38,177 nt of DNA, taken from positions 1 through 38,177 of the forward strand of contig CAAEDN010000035.1 of NCBI GenBank assembly GCA_900754615.1, given 5' to 3'. The stretch comes from an uncultured Holdemanella sp. Lineage in GTDB: Bacteria; Bacillota_I; Bacilli_A; Erysipelotrichales; Erysipelotrichaceae. Below, piece by piece: positions 1 through 7,221 of the stretch (positions are counted from its first letter, which is position 1; the number at the start of each line of letters is the position of its first letter). Under the pieces are notes generated by a model that was not told where the DNA came from, did not search any database, and worked only from the letters and a program-made list of their open reading frames with translations. The position numbers and the translations under genes are program-made.

Positions 1-1
1 A

Positions 2-76
2 ATGATATTCTATAAGTGCCTTAAAGATAAGGCAATGAATATAGAAAATAAACCAATATTCATATCTCTCTCCTAA
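2..76 (+). CDS. possible 3' end of a gene cut by the window edge
   Basis: An open frame runs from the window edge to TAA at 74-76 and is followed six bases later by a strong terminator, as expected for a gene end. Only about 24 codons are visible and no family can be named. An alternative on the other strand is a 17-codon frame starting at ATG 63-61 behind an AGGAG ribosome site and ending at 10-12. The sequence does not decide between them. Confidence 0.3.
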   Translation: MIFYKCLKDKAMNIENKPIFISLS

Positions 77-81
77 AAATA

Positions 82-138
82 ATAAACAAAAAGAAACCAT
101 TCTAGACGCCAACACTAGAATGGTTTCTTTTTGTTTAT
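82..138. terminator. 24-bp perfect inverted repeat, bidirectional terminator
   Basis: Arms 82-105 and 115-138 are exact reverse complements around a 9-base loop. The arm ends are A-rich and T-rich, so the hairpin can end transcription in either direction. It separates whatever lies to the left from the DUF975 gene. Confidence 0.85.
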
Positions 139-184
139 ATAATCTATACAATCATCCTTCTTTTCTACATTATTCATTTTCTTA

Positions 185-193
185 TGTGATAAA
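185..193 (+). promoter_or_regulatory. weak extended -10 ahead of the DUF975 gene
   Basis: TGTGATAAA resembles an extended -10 and lies about 30 bases before the start codon, after the terminator. No convincing -35 is seen, so support is weak. Confidence 0.3.
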
Positions 194-222
194 ATTTAAA
201 TACAGGAAAGAAGGTGACCCCT

Positions 223-909
223 ATGTGGAACAGGCAACAAGTTAAAGAACAAGCCAAACTCATTATGAAGCGCAACTATTGGAAGATGTTTGTGATTACA
301 CTTCTTGCAGGAACGTTAACTGGTGAAAAGACAACAATCATTGAAAGAGTACAAAATTTTGCATCAAACAATCTTTCTTATGATACTTCACCTATATTTT
401 ATTCGTCTAATTTCCAATATATATTTTATTCATTCATTTCTGTTGCGAGTATTCTTGGAATACTCTATACAATCTTTATTGGTAATATTATCGTAGTTGG
501 AAAAAGTAGATATTTTATTAAAAACCATTACGAGAATCCTGAACTCAATGAAATCTTTAGTGGTTTTAAAGATAACTATTTAAATGTGGTAAAAATCATG
601 TTTTTGATGGATCTAAAAACACTACTATGGCTATTCCTATTTATTGTACCTGGAATTATTAAAGCTTATGAATATTCTATGATTCCATATTTGTTGGCCG
701 AAAATCCAAATCTATCTACTTCCCAAGTCTTCTCTTTATCCAAACAAATGACTACTGGACAAAAAATGGATCTATTTGTCTTAGATTTATCCTTTCTAGG
801 ATGGATTATTCTAGGTGCACTTTGTTGCGGTATTGGGCTTCTATTTGTACAACCATATCCAGAAGCAACAAAAGCTGAAGTTTATTTAATTTTAAAACAA
901 CAAGTTTAG
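223..909 (+). CDS. DUF975 family integral membrane protein
   Basis: A 228-residue hydrophobic protein with a short basic N-terminus (MWNRQQVKEQAK) and several membrane segments. The motif GIIKAYEYSMIPYLLAE, followed by a Q-MT-G-K segment and a final hydrophobic hairpin, is typical of DUF975 proteins of Firmicutes, whose function is unknown. A GTG at 214 would add three residues, but AAGGTG at 211-216 is a good ribosome site six bases before ATG 223, so ATG 223 is chosen. The gene is first in a tight run with the flavin reductase (12-base gap) and pgeF. Family assignment is by eye from sequence pattern. Confidence 0.8.
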   Translation: MWNRQQVKEQAKLIMKRNYWKMFVITLLAGTLTGEKTTIIERVQNFASNNLSYDTSPIFYSSNFQYIFYSFISVASILGILYTIFIGNIIVVGKSRYFIKNHYENPELNEIFSGFKDNYLNVVKIMFLMDLKTLLWLFLFIVPGIIKAYEYSMIPYLLAENPNLSTSQVFSLSKQMTTGQKMDLFVLDLSFLGWIILGALCCGIGLLFVQPYPEATKAEVYLILKQQV

Positions 910-921
910 GAGGAATTATAT

Positions 922-1422
922 ATGTTTGAAAAAGTTGACATTCACAGTCTAAGCCTCAATCCTTTTGATAAGATTGGAAAAGACTGGTTATTGATTAGTG
1001 CCACAAAAGAAGGAAAAACCAACACTATGACCGCTTCATGGGGAACTCTTGGTCATTTATGGAATAAGGATGTTGCGATTATCTTTATTCGTCCACAAAG
1101 ATATACAAAAGAATTCGTTGATGAAAGTAATACATTTACCTTATCCTTCTTTGATGATAAACATAAAGAATTATCTTACCTAGGCACAAAATCAGGTAGA
1201 GATGAAGATAAAATTTCAAACGTGAACTTCCACGTTGAAATGGTAGATGGAAATCCTACATTTAAAGAAGCAAAAGAAGTCTTTATTTGTAAGAAGCTCT
1301 ATGTTGGAAAACTAGATAAAGAACATTTCTTATTACCTGAAATCTACGAAAAGAATTACCCACTAAATGACTTACACTATGTATATATAGGAGAAATTAC
1401 GGATGTCTATACAAACAAATAA
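922..1422 (+). CDS. flavin reductase-like FMN-binding protein
   Basis: A 166-residue soluble protein of the flavin reductase-like (split-barrel FMN-binding) family. The N-terminal part LLISATKEGKTNTMTASWG and the stretch IFIRPQRYTKEFVDES are the usual core for FMN contact, and SYLGTKSGRDEDK follows as in many small Firmicutes members. Such proteins reduce FMN or hold it as a cofactor; the substrate cannot be told from sequence. A strong AGGAGG ribosome site precedes ATG 922. The 3' end overlaps pgeF by 20 bases, which implies cotranscription and probably translational coupling. Confidence 0.85.
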   Translation: MFEKVDIHSLSLNPFDKIGKDWLLISATKEGKTNTMTASWGTLGHLWNKDVAIIFIRPQRYTKEFVDESNTFTLSFFDDKHKELSYLGTKSGRDEDKISNVNFHVEMVDGNPTFKEAKEVFICKKLYVGKLDKEHFLLPEIYEKNYPLNDLHYVYIGEITDVYTNK

Positions 1423-2176
1423 AATTATTCATATCAATAACAAACACATATTTGGTGCTACTACACTAAAAGACAGTACACTTCCTGAAAAGAACAATAC
1501 CGCACTACATGTATGCATTGATCCAGAAGCTGTTATGATCAATCGTAAAAGATTAGCCGAAGAATTAAATCTGCCCCTTGATAACTGGACGCTTCCTTGG
1601 CAAAAACACACAAACAATATGGCTCATGTTACATCAAGTGATAAAGGCAAGGGTGCCTATGATAAAGATACAAGCATTATGAATGTAGATGCCGTATATA
1701 CTACAGAACCGAATATTCTAATTGGCGTATTTACAGCGGATTGTTTAGGCGTTCTTGTTGTTGATGAAACAACACCATGCATATGTGCTATTCATTCTGG
1801 ATGGAAAGGAACCACTTTAGAAATCACAAAAAAATGCTTGAGCGAATTAATCGAAAAAGATTTGATTCACCCTAAATCATGTCATGTATATTTTTCTCCA
1901 AGCATTCAATTCGATTCTTTAGAAGTTGGCATGGAAGTTGTTGAACAAATGAAGCAAATCAGTATAGACACAACGCCATTCATTCGTTATATGCCAAATG
2001 ATAAAGCCTATATTGATAATCAGGGCATCAACATTGAAATGTGTAAAGATTTAGGTATTCCAAGCACTAACATTCATCCAAGTAAATATGACACAAAAAA
2101 AGAGTTCGATACTTGTTTCAGTTATCGTAATGATAAACAAACTGGTGAACACTTTACCTTTGGATACATTAAATAA
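1403..2176 (+). CDS. pgeF: PgeF/YfiH family laccase-domain protein (peptidoglycan editing factor)
   Basis: A 257-residue member of the YfiH/PgeF (DUF152, 'multicopper polyphenol oxidase') family. The metal-site residues are visible: His69 in WQKHTNN, Cys114 in TADCLGV and His131 in AIHSGWKGT. Family members have been reported as purine nucleoside-cleaving enzymes and, in E. coli, as a factor that removes wrongly built cell-wall precursors; which applies here is not shown. The start at 1403 lies inside the preceding gene behind AGGAG. A terminator begins at the stop codon, so this is the last gene of the three-gene run. Confidence 0.88.
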   Translation: MSIQTNKIIHINNKHIFGATTLKDSTLPEKNNTALHVCIDPEAVMINRKRLAEELNLPLDNWTLPWQKHTNNMAHVTSSDKGKGAYDKDTSIMNVDAVYTTEPNILIGVFTADCLGVLVVDETTPCICAIHSGWKGTTLEITKKCLSELIEKDLIHPKSCHVYFSPSIQFDSLEVGMEVVEQMKQISIDTTPFIRYMPNDKAYIDNQGINIEMCKDLGIPSTNIHPSKYDTKKEFDTCFSYRNDKQTGEHFTFGYIK

Positions 2177-2201
2177 ACCCAAGTCAGCAGCTTGGGTTTT
2201 T
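2175..2201. terminator. bidirectional terminator between pgeF and the small - strand gene
   Basis: Arms 2175-2183 and 2191-2199 are perfect complements around a 7-base loop, with a T-run to 2201 on the + strand. The stop codon of the convergent - strand gene (2184-2186) lies in the loop, so one hairpin serves both genes. Confidence 0.85.
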
Positions 2202-2468
2202 CTGTCTTTCGCGAAGACGATTATCTAAATTGACCTTACGATAGATTTCGGCATGCAAATTATAAAAATCCATAGATTTCAGCATATCCTTTTTTTCCTT
2301 CGAACAATCTGGTCTGTCCAAGTAGTATAGGAAATGTGAATCTTGGCACATATAGATAACTACGGCAAGTCCACAATCTAGGACATACGTTCTGGCATAA
2401 ACATTTTTTTGATTATGAACTAATTCTCTTGCGAAATCTTCTGGTTCAAGATGGACGACAGTACACAT
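2184..2468 (-). CDS. small protein of unknown family, paralogue of the 2582-2848 product
   Basis: A 94-residue acidic-basic protein that I do not recognise. It starts MCTVVHLEPEDFARELV and has a core VLDCGLAVVIYM followed by FLYYLDRPD and a charged C-terminal helix. The neighbouring product aligns along almost its whole length (VVxLxPxxFA, VLDxGxAxxxY, FYYLDRxD, then a K/E-rich helix), so the two are tandem paralogues. AAAGGGGG eight bases before the ATG is a good ribosome site, and a sigma-A promoter lies upstream. No membrane segment or signal peptide is seen. The duplicated layout and own promoter argue that it is a real gene. Confidence 0.75.
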   Translation of the reverse strand: MCTVVHLEPEDFARELVHNQKNVYARTYVLDCGLAVVIYMCQDSHFLYYLDRPDCSKEKKDMLKSMDFYNLHAEIYRKVNLDNRLRERQKNPSC

Positions 2469-2493
2469 TTCTTATACCCCCTTTGACACTTGC

Positions 2494-2522
2494 ATTATGT
2501 ATGAATTATGGATTCTTCTCAA
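2494..2522 (-). promoter_or_regulatory. sigma-A promoter for the 94-residue small protein gene
   Basis: On the - strand TTGAGA (2517-2522) and CATAAT (2494-2499) are separated by exactly 17 bases, 25 bases before the start codon. Confidence 0.7.
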
Positions 2523-2581
2523 GAATTTAGTTTAATTATTTCGTTTTCCAAGTTTTTATTTACGATTCAAAATATTTTATT

Positions 2582-2848
2582 TCAATTTGAGTTGGTTACA
2601 AAAATTTTAATCTTTAATGCTATTTCTTGTCGCAATTCCATTACATTCATTTTTCTTAATTCTTCTTTTTTAGAAACATCAACATCTAGGCGATCTAAAT
2701 AATAAAAATCATCACCTTCATAATATCCATACACAATACCGGCAATTCCATTATCTAAAACAATCGGTGTGGGTATCAATTGTTTCTTCTTTTTCATCAT
2801 TGCCTTCGCAAATTCAACCGGATTTAATCGAACTACCATATCTATCAC
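2582..2848 (-). CDS. small protein of unknown family, paralogue of the 2184-2468 product
   Basis: An 85 to 88-residue protein without a family I recognise. It shares the VVRLNPVEFA start, VLDNGIAGIVYG core and DDFYYLDRLD block with the downstream small gene, followed by a charged helix. Two starts are possible: GTG at 2848 (MIDMVVRL) or ATG at 2839 (MVVRL). The upstream AAAGAAAG is a modest ribosome site and does not settle it. The intergenic region before it carries the same CATAATG element as its paralogue, so promoter and gene seem to have been duplicated together. No signal peptide is seen. Confidence 0.72.
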   Translation of the reverse strand: MIDMVVRLNPVEFAKAMMKKKKQLIPTPIVLDNGIAGIVYGYYEGDDFYYLDRLDVDVSKKEELRKMNVMELRQEIALKIKIFVTNSN

Positions 2849-2869
2849 ACACTTTCTTTAGACAATCTC

Positions 2870-2898
2870 ATTATGCACAAAAACAATATTGAATTCAT
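2870..2898 (-). promoter_or_regulatory. probable promoter for the second small protein gene
   Basis: CATAAT at 2870-2875 on the - strand matches the -10 of the paralogous gene. The hexamer 17 bases upstream (ATGAAT) is a poor -35. The call rests mainly on similarity between the two upstream regions. Confidence 0.35.
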
Positions 2899-2935
2899 TA
2901 CCAACTTTCAAATTATTTGTATTCCCACTTTTTTA

Positions 2936-2964
2936 TTCTGTTTTTAAATAAATTAATCTATAAT
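2936..2964 (+). promoter_or_regulatory. promoter for the tandem DeoR regulator genes
   Basis: A perfect -10 TATAAT (2959-2964) has a weak -35 TTCTGT (2936-2941) at 17 bases. It lies 32 bases before the first DeoR start codon. Confidence 0.55.
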
Positions 2965-2996
2965 TTAATTGGATTCAAAAGAAAAAAGGTGAAAAC

Positions 2997-3764
2997 ATGT
3001 CAAAGAAGAAAGAAGAAAGACAACTTCAAATACGTCAAATTCTTGAAGGAAAAGAGAAAATTAAAGTTACAGAACTCGCTAAATTACTTTCTGTTACTCC
3101 AGAAACACTACGTAAAGATTTAAATGAACTACAAGAAAGAAAAATATTAGTTCGAGAACATGGCTATGCCAAGATTCAAAGTTCTTCTGTCGAAACATTT
3201 GTCGAATTAAAAGCACAAAAAAATAAAGACATGAAAAGAGTTATTGCCATAGAGGCATTTAGCCGAATCGAAAACGGTATGACAGTATATTTAGATTCGG
3301 GAAGTACAATTTTAACTGCCATAAGCGCCTTACGAAACAAAAGCGACATCACCATTGTCACCAATTCTATTCTTGTAGCTTATGAATGTGCCAATATGAA
3401 TTTAAATATCATCATGGCCGGTGGTTTATTATTCAATATAGGAAAAAGAACCTATGGGCATTTTGCGACCGAAATCATTGATCATTTAAACATTGATTTA
3501 GCCATCATGGGAACAGATGCTTTCACTGAAAAGAGTCATGGATTTACCACCATTTCTGCCGATGAACTTGGTTTTAAACGTCACGTTATGAATCAAGCCG
3601 CAAAAAAAATCATGATCAGCGATGCAAGTAAAGTCAATAATAAGGCAGATATTGCGCCCTATGCCTTTTGTAAATTTAATGAGTTTGATGAATTCATCAC
3701 AAACCATTTAACACCAGAACAATATGATGTTGTAAAAACGGTCAAGAAAGTCACACAGGTGTAG
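2997..3764 (+). CDS. DeoR family transcriptional regulator (first of tandem pair)
   Basis: A 255-residue DeoR/GlpR-type regulator. The N-terminal winged helix-turn-helix is about residues 6-60 (KVTELAKLLSVTPETLRKDL as recognition region). The sugar-phosphate sensor domain follows, with the DSGST motif of the ISOCOT-like fold and the VTNS block. Such proteins usually repress sugar catabolism and release DNA on binding a phosphorylated sugar. AAGGTG precedes the ATG. A second family member follows after three bases. No sugar operon is adjacent on this strand, so the target is unknown. Confidence 0.88.
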   Translation: MSKKKEERQLQIRQILEGKEKIKVTELAKLLSVTPETLRKDLNELQERKILVREHGYAKIQSSSVETFVELKAQKNKDMKRVIAIEAFSRIENGMTVYLDSGSTILTAISALRNKSDITIVTNSILVAYECANMNLNIIMAGGLLFNIGKRTYGHFATEIIDHLNIDLAIMGTDAFTEKSHGFTTISADELGFKRHVMNQAAKKIMISDASKVNNKADIAPYAFCKFNEFDEFITNHLTPEQYDVVKTVKKVTQV

Positions 3765-3767
3765 TTT

Positions 3768-4526
3768 ATGTCAAAAAAGAAAGATGAAAGACAATTCAAA
3801 ATTCGTCAACTTCTACAGGAACGCCCAAAAATCAAGATATCCGATTTAGCGGATTACTTTCAAACTTCAAGTGAAACCATTCGTAAAGATATTATTGAAC
3901 TCGAAGATTCTAAAATCATTAAAAAAGAGCATGGATATGCCCTGCTTTTAGAAGAACCTGATGAAATGCCCATTTCTCTAAGAAACCAAGAATACATTGA
4001 TGAAAAGAGACAAATTATGAAAAAAGCCTGTACTTTTATAAAGGAAGGAATGGTTGTCTATTTAGATGCTGGGAGCACATGTCAGGCCGGTATTCCTTTT
4101 CTTCAATCTATCCAAAATATTACAATTGTGACAAATTCCATCTTTGTAGCCTATAAATGTGCAAGACTTGATATGCACGTCATCTTGATTGGTGGAAACA
4201 TTTCCAACAATGCTTATCGCTCTTATGGAAGTCTAGCTAGCGAAACAATTGATTATATTCATATTGATGTTGCGATTTTAGGAACCAAAGGGATCAAAGA
4301 TAACGATGGATTTACTACCTATGAAAATGAATATGGATTAAAGCGACACATTATTCAACAAAGCGAGAAAATCATTGTGGTAGCAGACCAGAGTAAGTTC
4401 AATACTCAACCTGAGTACACGTATTGTAAATTCAAAGAAGTGGATATATTTATTTCAAACGTATTAACTAAAGAAGAAAAATCTCAAATCCAAGTCATCC
4501 CAGAAATAATTGAGGCAGAAGTCTAA
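3768..4526 (+). CDS. DeoR family transcriptional regulator (second of tandem pair)
   Basis: A 252-residue DeoR/GlpR-type protein with the same beginning as its neighbour (MSKKKDERQFKIRQLL against MSKKKEERQLQIRQIL). It has a winged helix-turn-helix (KISDLADYFQTSSETIRKDI) and a sensor domain with DAGST and VTNS motifs. The two starts are so alike that a duplication is likely, although the sensor domains have diverged and may bind different ligands. The ribosome site AGGTG sits in the last codons of the first gene, implying coupled translation. The final codons form the left arm of a shared terminator. Confidence 0.87.
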   Translation: MSKKKDERQFKIRQLLQERPKIKISDLADYFQTSSETIRKDIIELEDSKIIKKEHGYALLLEEPDEMPISLRNQEYIDEKRQIMKKACTFIKEGMVVYLDAGSTCQAGIPFLQSIQNITIVTNSIFVAYKCARLDMHVILIGGNISNNAYRSYGSLASETIDYIHIDVAILGTKGIKDNDGFTTYENEYGLKRHIIQQSEKIIVVADQSKFNTQPEYTYCKFKEVDIFISNVLTKEEKSQIQVIPEIIEAEV

Positions 4527-4538
4527 ACACTTCTGCCT
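4513..4538. terminator. hairpin shared by convergent deoR-like and CDF genes
   Basis: Arms 4513-4522 and 4529-4538 are perfect complements with a 6-base loop. The + strand stop TAA lies in the loop, and the right arm touches the stop of the CDF gene. T-runs are poor on both sides, so efficiency is uncertain. Confidence 0.6.
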
Positions 4539-5698
4539 TATGCGTATGGATGATCAATTGTGAGTACTAAATAAATCTTTTTATCCGATTGAATATGCTT
4601 TAGAAGCATTGCCTCTATTTCTTCCTGCGTATACTTTTCTTCAAACGGAATGACCAAATCAAACACCAAATTCACATGTGTTGGGCCTGACACAATTCTA
4701 AAATCATGAAATCCCCATTTTGAATCAATTTGATGAATCGCATCTACTACTTTTGCACGATACATTTCAGTTTCTGGATCATTTACCTTTACTGGATCCA
4801 TATGTAGAACCAAATCAATATTCATATTCTCTTTAACTTCACGTTCAATATTATCAATATGATCATGCGTTTCAAAAATATCTTTTGAAGAATCCACTTC
4901 TACATGAGCACTCGCAAAAATTTTATTTGGTCCATAATTATGAATCATCATATCATGCACACCTAAAATTGCTGGATGGGCCATGATCATATCTACAATA
5001 TTATGTACAAGTTCAGGATCTGGGGCTTCTCCAATTAAAGAATTAATCATATCCCTTAACAATCCATAAGCTCCATAAATAATAATTCCTGAAACCACAA
5101 TTCCCATATAACCATCTAGATTAAAGTGAAGAACTGGAGATAACAATGTAGATACAAGAACGGCTGTCGTTCCACATACATCACTAATTGAATCTAATGC
5201 AGTAGCTTCTAACAAACTTGAATCATATGTTTTAGAAAGTTTCTTATTGTATGTATACATCCAGAATTTAACTATGATAGAAACCAAAAGAATAATGACC
5301 GATGCCAATCTAAAATCAATACTTCCAGGATGAATCACTTTAGAAATACTTTCTTTTGCGGTTTCAAAGCCTAAAACCAAAATCAATATTCCTACAAATA
5401 GAGATGCGATTGTTTCCGTTCTTTCATGTCCGAAAGGATGATCTTTATCTGCTGGTTTATTTGAGAGGTGGAACGATAAGATTGAAATAATATTTGAGCC
5501 AGCATCTGTCAAGTTATTTACACCATCGGCTTGAATAGATACTGAGTGAACAATTGTACCAATCACAAATTTAATTACAAATAAAAACAAGTTATTCAAT
5601 ATACCAACAATTCCAGATAGTTTCCCAACACTCGTTCTGACATTTGCATCCTTTGTATCTTGATAATTTTTTATAAATCTACGTACTAAAAAATCCAT
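4538..5698 (-). CDS. cation diffusion facilitator family transporter, likely Mn2+ exporter
   Basis: A 386-residue CDF antiporter with an N-terminal six-helix membrane domain and a C-terminal cytoplasmic metal-binding domain (LGVHDMMIHNYGPNKIFASAHVEV). The helix-2 site reads N61-x3-D65 in ADGVNNLTDAG and the helix-5 site reads D169-x3-D173 in TALDSISDV. Zn exporters normally carry HxxxD in helix 5, so the Asp pair points to Mn2+ (possibly Fe2+); this is inference from known CDF groups. HPFGHERTE after helix 2 is typical. The C-terminus has about 90 residues beyond the usual small domain, suggesting a further regulatory portion. AAGGTG precedes the ATG and a good promoter lies upstream. Confidence 0.88.
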   Translation of the reverse strand: MDFLVRRFIKNYQDTKDANVRTSVGKLSGIVGILNNLFLFVIKFVIGTIVHSVSIQADGVNNLTDAGSNIISILSFHLSNKPADKDHPFGHERTETIASLFVGILILVLGFETAKESISKVIHPGSIDFRLASVIILLVSIIVKFWMYTYNKKLSKTYDSSLLEATALDSISDVCGTTAVLVSTLLSPVLHFNLDGYMGIVVSGIIIYGAYGLLRDMINSLIGEAPDPELVHNIVDMIMAHPAILGVHDMMIHNYGPNKIFASAHVEVDSSKDIFETHDHIDNIEREVKENMNIDLVLHMDPVKVNDPETEMYRAKVVDAIHQIDSKWGFHDFRIVSGPTHVNLVFDLVIPFEEKYTQEEIEAMLLKHIQSDKKIYLVLTIDHPYA

Positions 5699-5722
5699 TA
5701 TAAATCACCTTCATGTTTTTAA

Positions 5723-5751
5723 AGTATATCTCACACAAAGATAAAATACAA
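5723..5751 (-). promoter_or_regulatory. sigma-A promoter for the CDF transporter
   Basis: On the - strand TTGTAT (5746-5751) and TATACT (5723-5728) are separated by 17 bases, 24 bases before the start codon. No metal riboswitch is visible in the short leader. Confidence 0.7.
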
Positions 5752-5783
5752 AGCGAAACGGGTAGTATAATTTAACTTTACAG

Positions 5784-5812
5784 TTGCACCTTTAATTAAA
5801 ATCATATACATT
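5784..5812 (+). promoter_or_regulatory. promoter for the HAD phosphatase gene
   Basis: TTGCAC (5784-5789) and TACATT (5807-5812) are separated by 17 bases, 22 bases before the ATG. Match quality is moderate. Confidence 0.45.
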
Positions 5813-5834
5813 TTAATTAACGGAGGAACATATT

Positions 5835-6686
5835 ATGATTCAAAAAATTGAGGTCTTGGCTGCAGATGTAGATATGACTTTAAGTGCTAAAAGCAATCCT
5901 TTACCTGAAATCACAATACAGGCTTTACAAGAATTACATAATAGAGGCGTTAAACTTGGTTTGGCAACCGGAAGAGAAATTACTGAAACAGAAAAAACAA
6001 AAGGAATATTCTGGAAATTAGGTTTCGAATTTGATTTCATAATTGGCATGAATGGAGGAATGATCTATGATCGTAGCCTTAATAAATCATTTACGATGGA
6101 CATGCTGAGCATTGAAGAAATGAAAGAAATTCTAACCTTCTTAATGCCTATCATTGAAGAAAAAAAAGTTTCGATTAATGTAGAAGGAAATCAGCTTCGC
6201 AACGTTATGAATATCAGCGAAGATTTGTTAGATATGTCAAAACGAAGAAATATTCCACTCATTGATAAAACAGGTGATATTGATGGTTTCTGTGAAAAGC
6301 CTGTTTATAAGTTCTTATTTAGGACAGACCCAGAAACAACGCAGCTTATCCGTGATCAAGTAGAAGAACAATATAAAGGGAAATACCAAACTATTGAAAC
6401 ATTCCCAGGAACTATCGAGTTAATGTATAGTGGTTTCTCTAAAGGTAGAGGTTTAGAAATGTATTGCGAATGGAATCAGATTCACTTAGAAAATACAATT
6501 GCGTTTGGCGATAATGAAAACGATAATTCTTTACTACTCACAAGCGGATGGGGAGTCTGCCTAAAAGATGGTAATCCAAACACAAAAGCATTGGCTGATG
6601 ATATTACTGACTACGATTGTCTTGATGGTGGTGTAGGACATTACATATTTGATCATATATTAAACAACAAGGATGTGGAATTTTAA
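5835..6686 (+). CDS. Cof-type HAD family hydrolase
   Basis: A 283-residue haloacid dehalogenase-superfamily phosphatase of the Cof (type IIB cap) group. Motif I is AADVDMTL with nucleophile Asp11 and acid/base Asp13; the usual Gly of DxDGT is Met here. LATGRE is motif II, and FGDNENDNSLL (about residues 224-234) is motif IV for Mg2+ binding. The middle third is the cap that selects the substrate, usually a sugar phosphate or similar small phosphate ester. GGAGG precedes the ATG. It is divergently transcribed from the CDF gene. Confidence 0.88.
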   Translation: MIQKIEVLAADVDMTLSAKSNPLPEITIQALQELHNRGVKLGLATGREITETEKTKGIFWKLGFEFDFIIGMNGGMIYDRSLNKSFTMDMLSIEEMKEILTFLMPIIEEKKVSINVEGNQLRNVMNISEDLLDMSKRRNIPLIDKTGDIDGFCEKPVYKFLFRTDPETTQLIRDQVEEQYKGKYQTIETFPGTIELMYSGFSKGRGLEMYCEWNQIHLENTIAFGDNENDNSLLLTSGWGVCLKDGNPNTKALADDITDYDCLDGGVGHYIFDHILNNKDVEF

Positions 6687-6704
6687 AAACCCACACCCTT
6701 TTCA
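6669..6704 (+). terminator. probable terminator after the HAD gene
   Basis: Arms 6669-6678 and 6691-6700 pair with one A-C mismatch around a 12-base loop, followed by a short T-run. The stop codon lies in the loop region. Confidence 0.5.
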
Positions 6705-6767
6705 TTAAAATAACTCGCTTTTTTTTTATCTTTTCTCCTGTATTCTTACTATTAGTGTACACCAATT

Positions 6768-6808
6768 TAAAAGAAAGAAAACCCAATCAACATAATGTGG
6801 ATTGGGTT
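6768..6808 (-). terminator. terminator of the mannose PTS operon
   Basis: Arms 6780-6788 and 6800-6808 are perfect complements. On the - strand they are followed by a T-rich tail, nine bases after the manO stop codon. Confidence 0.8.
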
Positions 6809-6816
6809 AACAATAC

Positions 6817-7203
6817 TTAGTTATTAGAATGTAGTAATTTATTTGGAATATACATTAAACCTCGTTTAAACACATCCCAAAAGCTTAATGATCGAAGCAT
6901 TCGATCTGCAGGTACATATTCTCTTATAGCACGCAGTGTTTTTTTGTTGTCTTTTGTAGAGAAGGTAAAATATGTTTTCTCATTTATAAAAATTACAAAT
7001 CGAGAAATACTTTTATTAAATAAGACACTCGCTTCTACTCGATCAATTGTATCCCATGGAATTTGAATACAATCTTCAACATTTCTTTCATTATAGAATT
7101 CAAACGCTTTATTTCCAACCATGACATTTCCATTTGTACTTAATCCTGCAAAAGATGTTGCCTTAATTGTTAAATCTACTTTTGAATTTAATGATTGTGC
7201 CAT
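6817..7203 (-). CDS. manO: DUF956 family protein (ManO-like), mannose PTS operon
   Basis: A 128-residue protein of DUF956, the family of ManO found at the end of mannose PTS operons in Lactobacillales and Listeria. Typical features are LTIKATSFAGLSTNGNVMVG near the start, the block IPWDTIDRVEASV, and the C-terminal RSLSFWDVFKRG. Lactic acid bacteria ManO has been described as a regulator of the man operon, but no DNA-binding domain is obvious here. It follows the IID gene by 18 bases and ends just before the operon terminator. Confidence 0.85.
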   Translation of the reverse strand: MAQSLNSKVDLTIKATSFAGLSTNGNVMVGNKAFEFYNERNVEDCIQIPWDTIDRVEASVLFNKSISRFVIFINEKTYFTFSTKDNKKTLRAIREYVPADRMLRSLSFWDVFKRGLMYIPNKLLHSNN

Positions 7204-7221
7204 ATGTACCTCCTTAAGCTA

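Noticed and set aside
2483..2511. A + strand TTGACA with a TTATGG 17 bases downstream, opposite the small-gene promoter
   Set aside because: The -10 is poor and the only downstream + frame (2508-2702) is antisense to the paralogous small gene. An antisense RNA is possible but unsupported.
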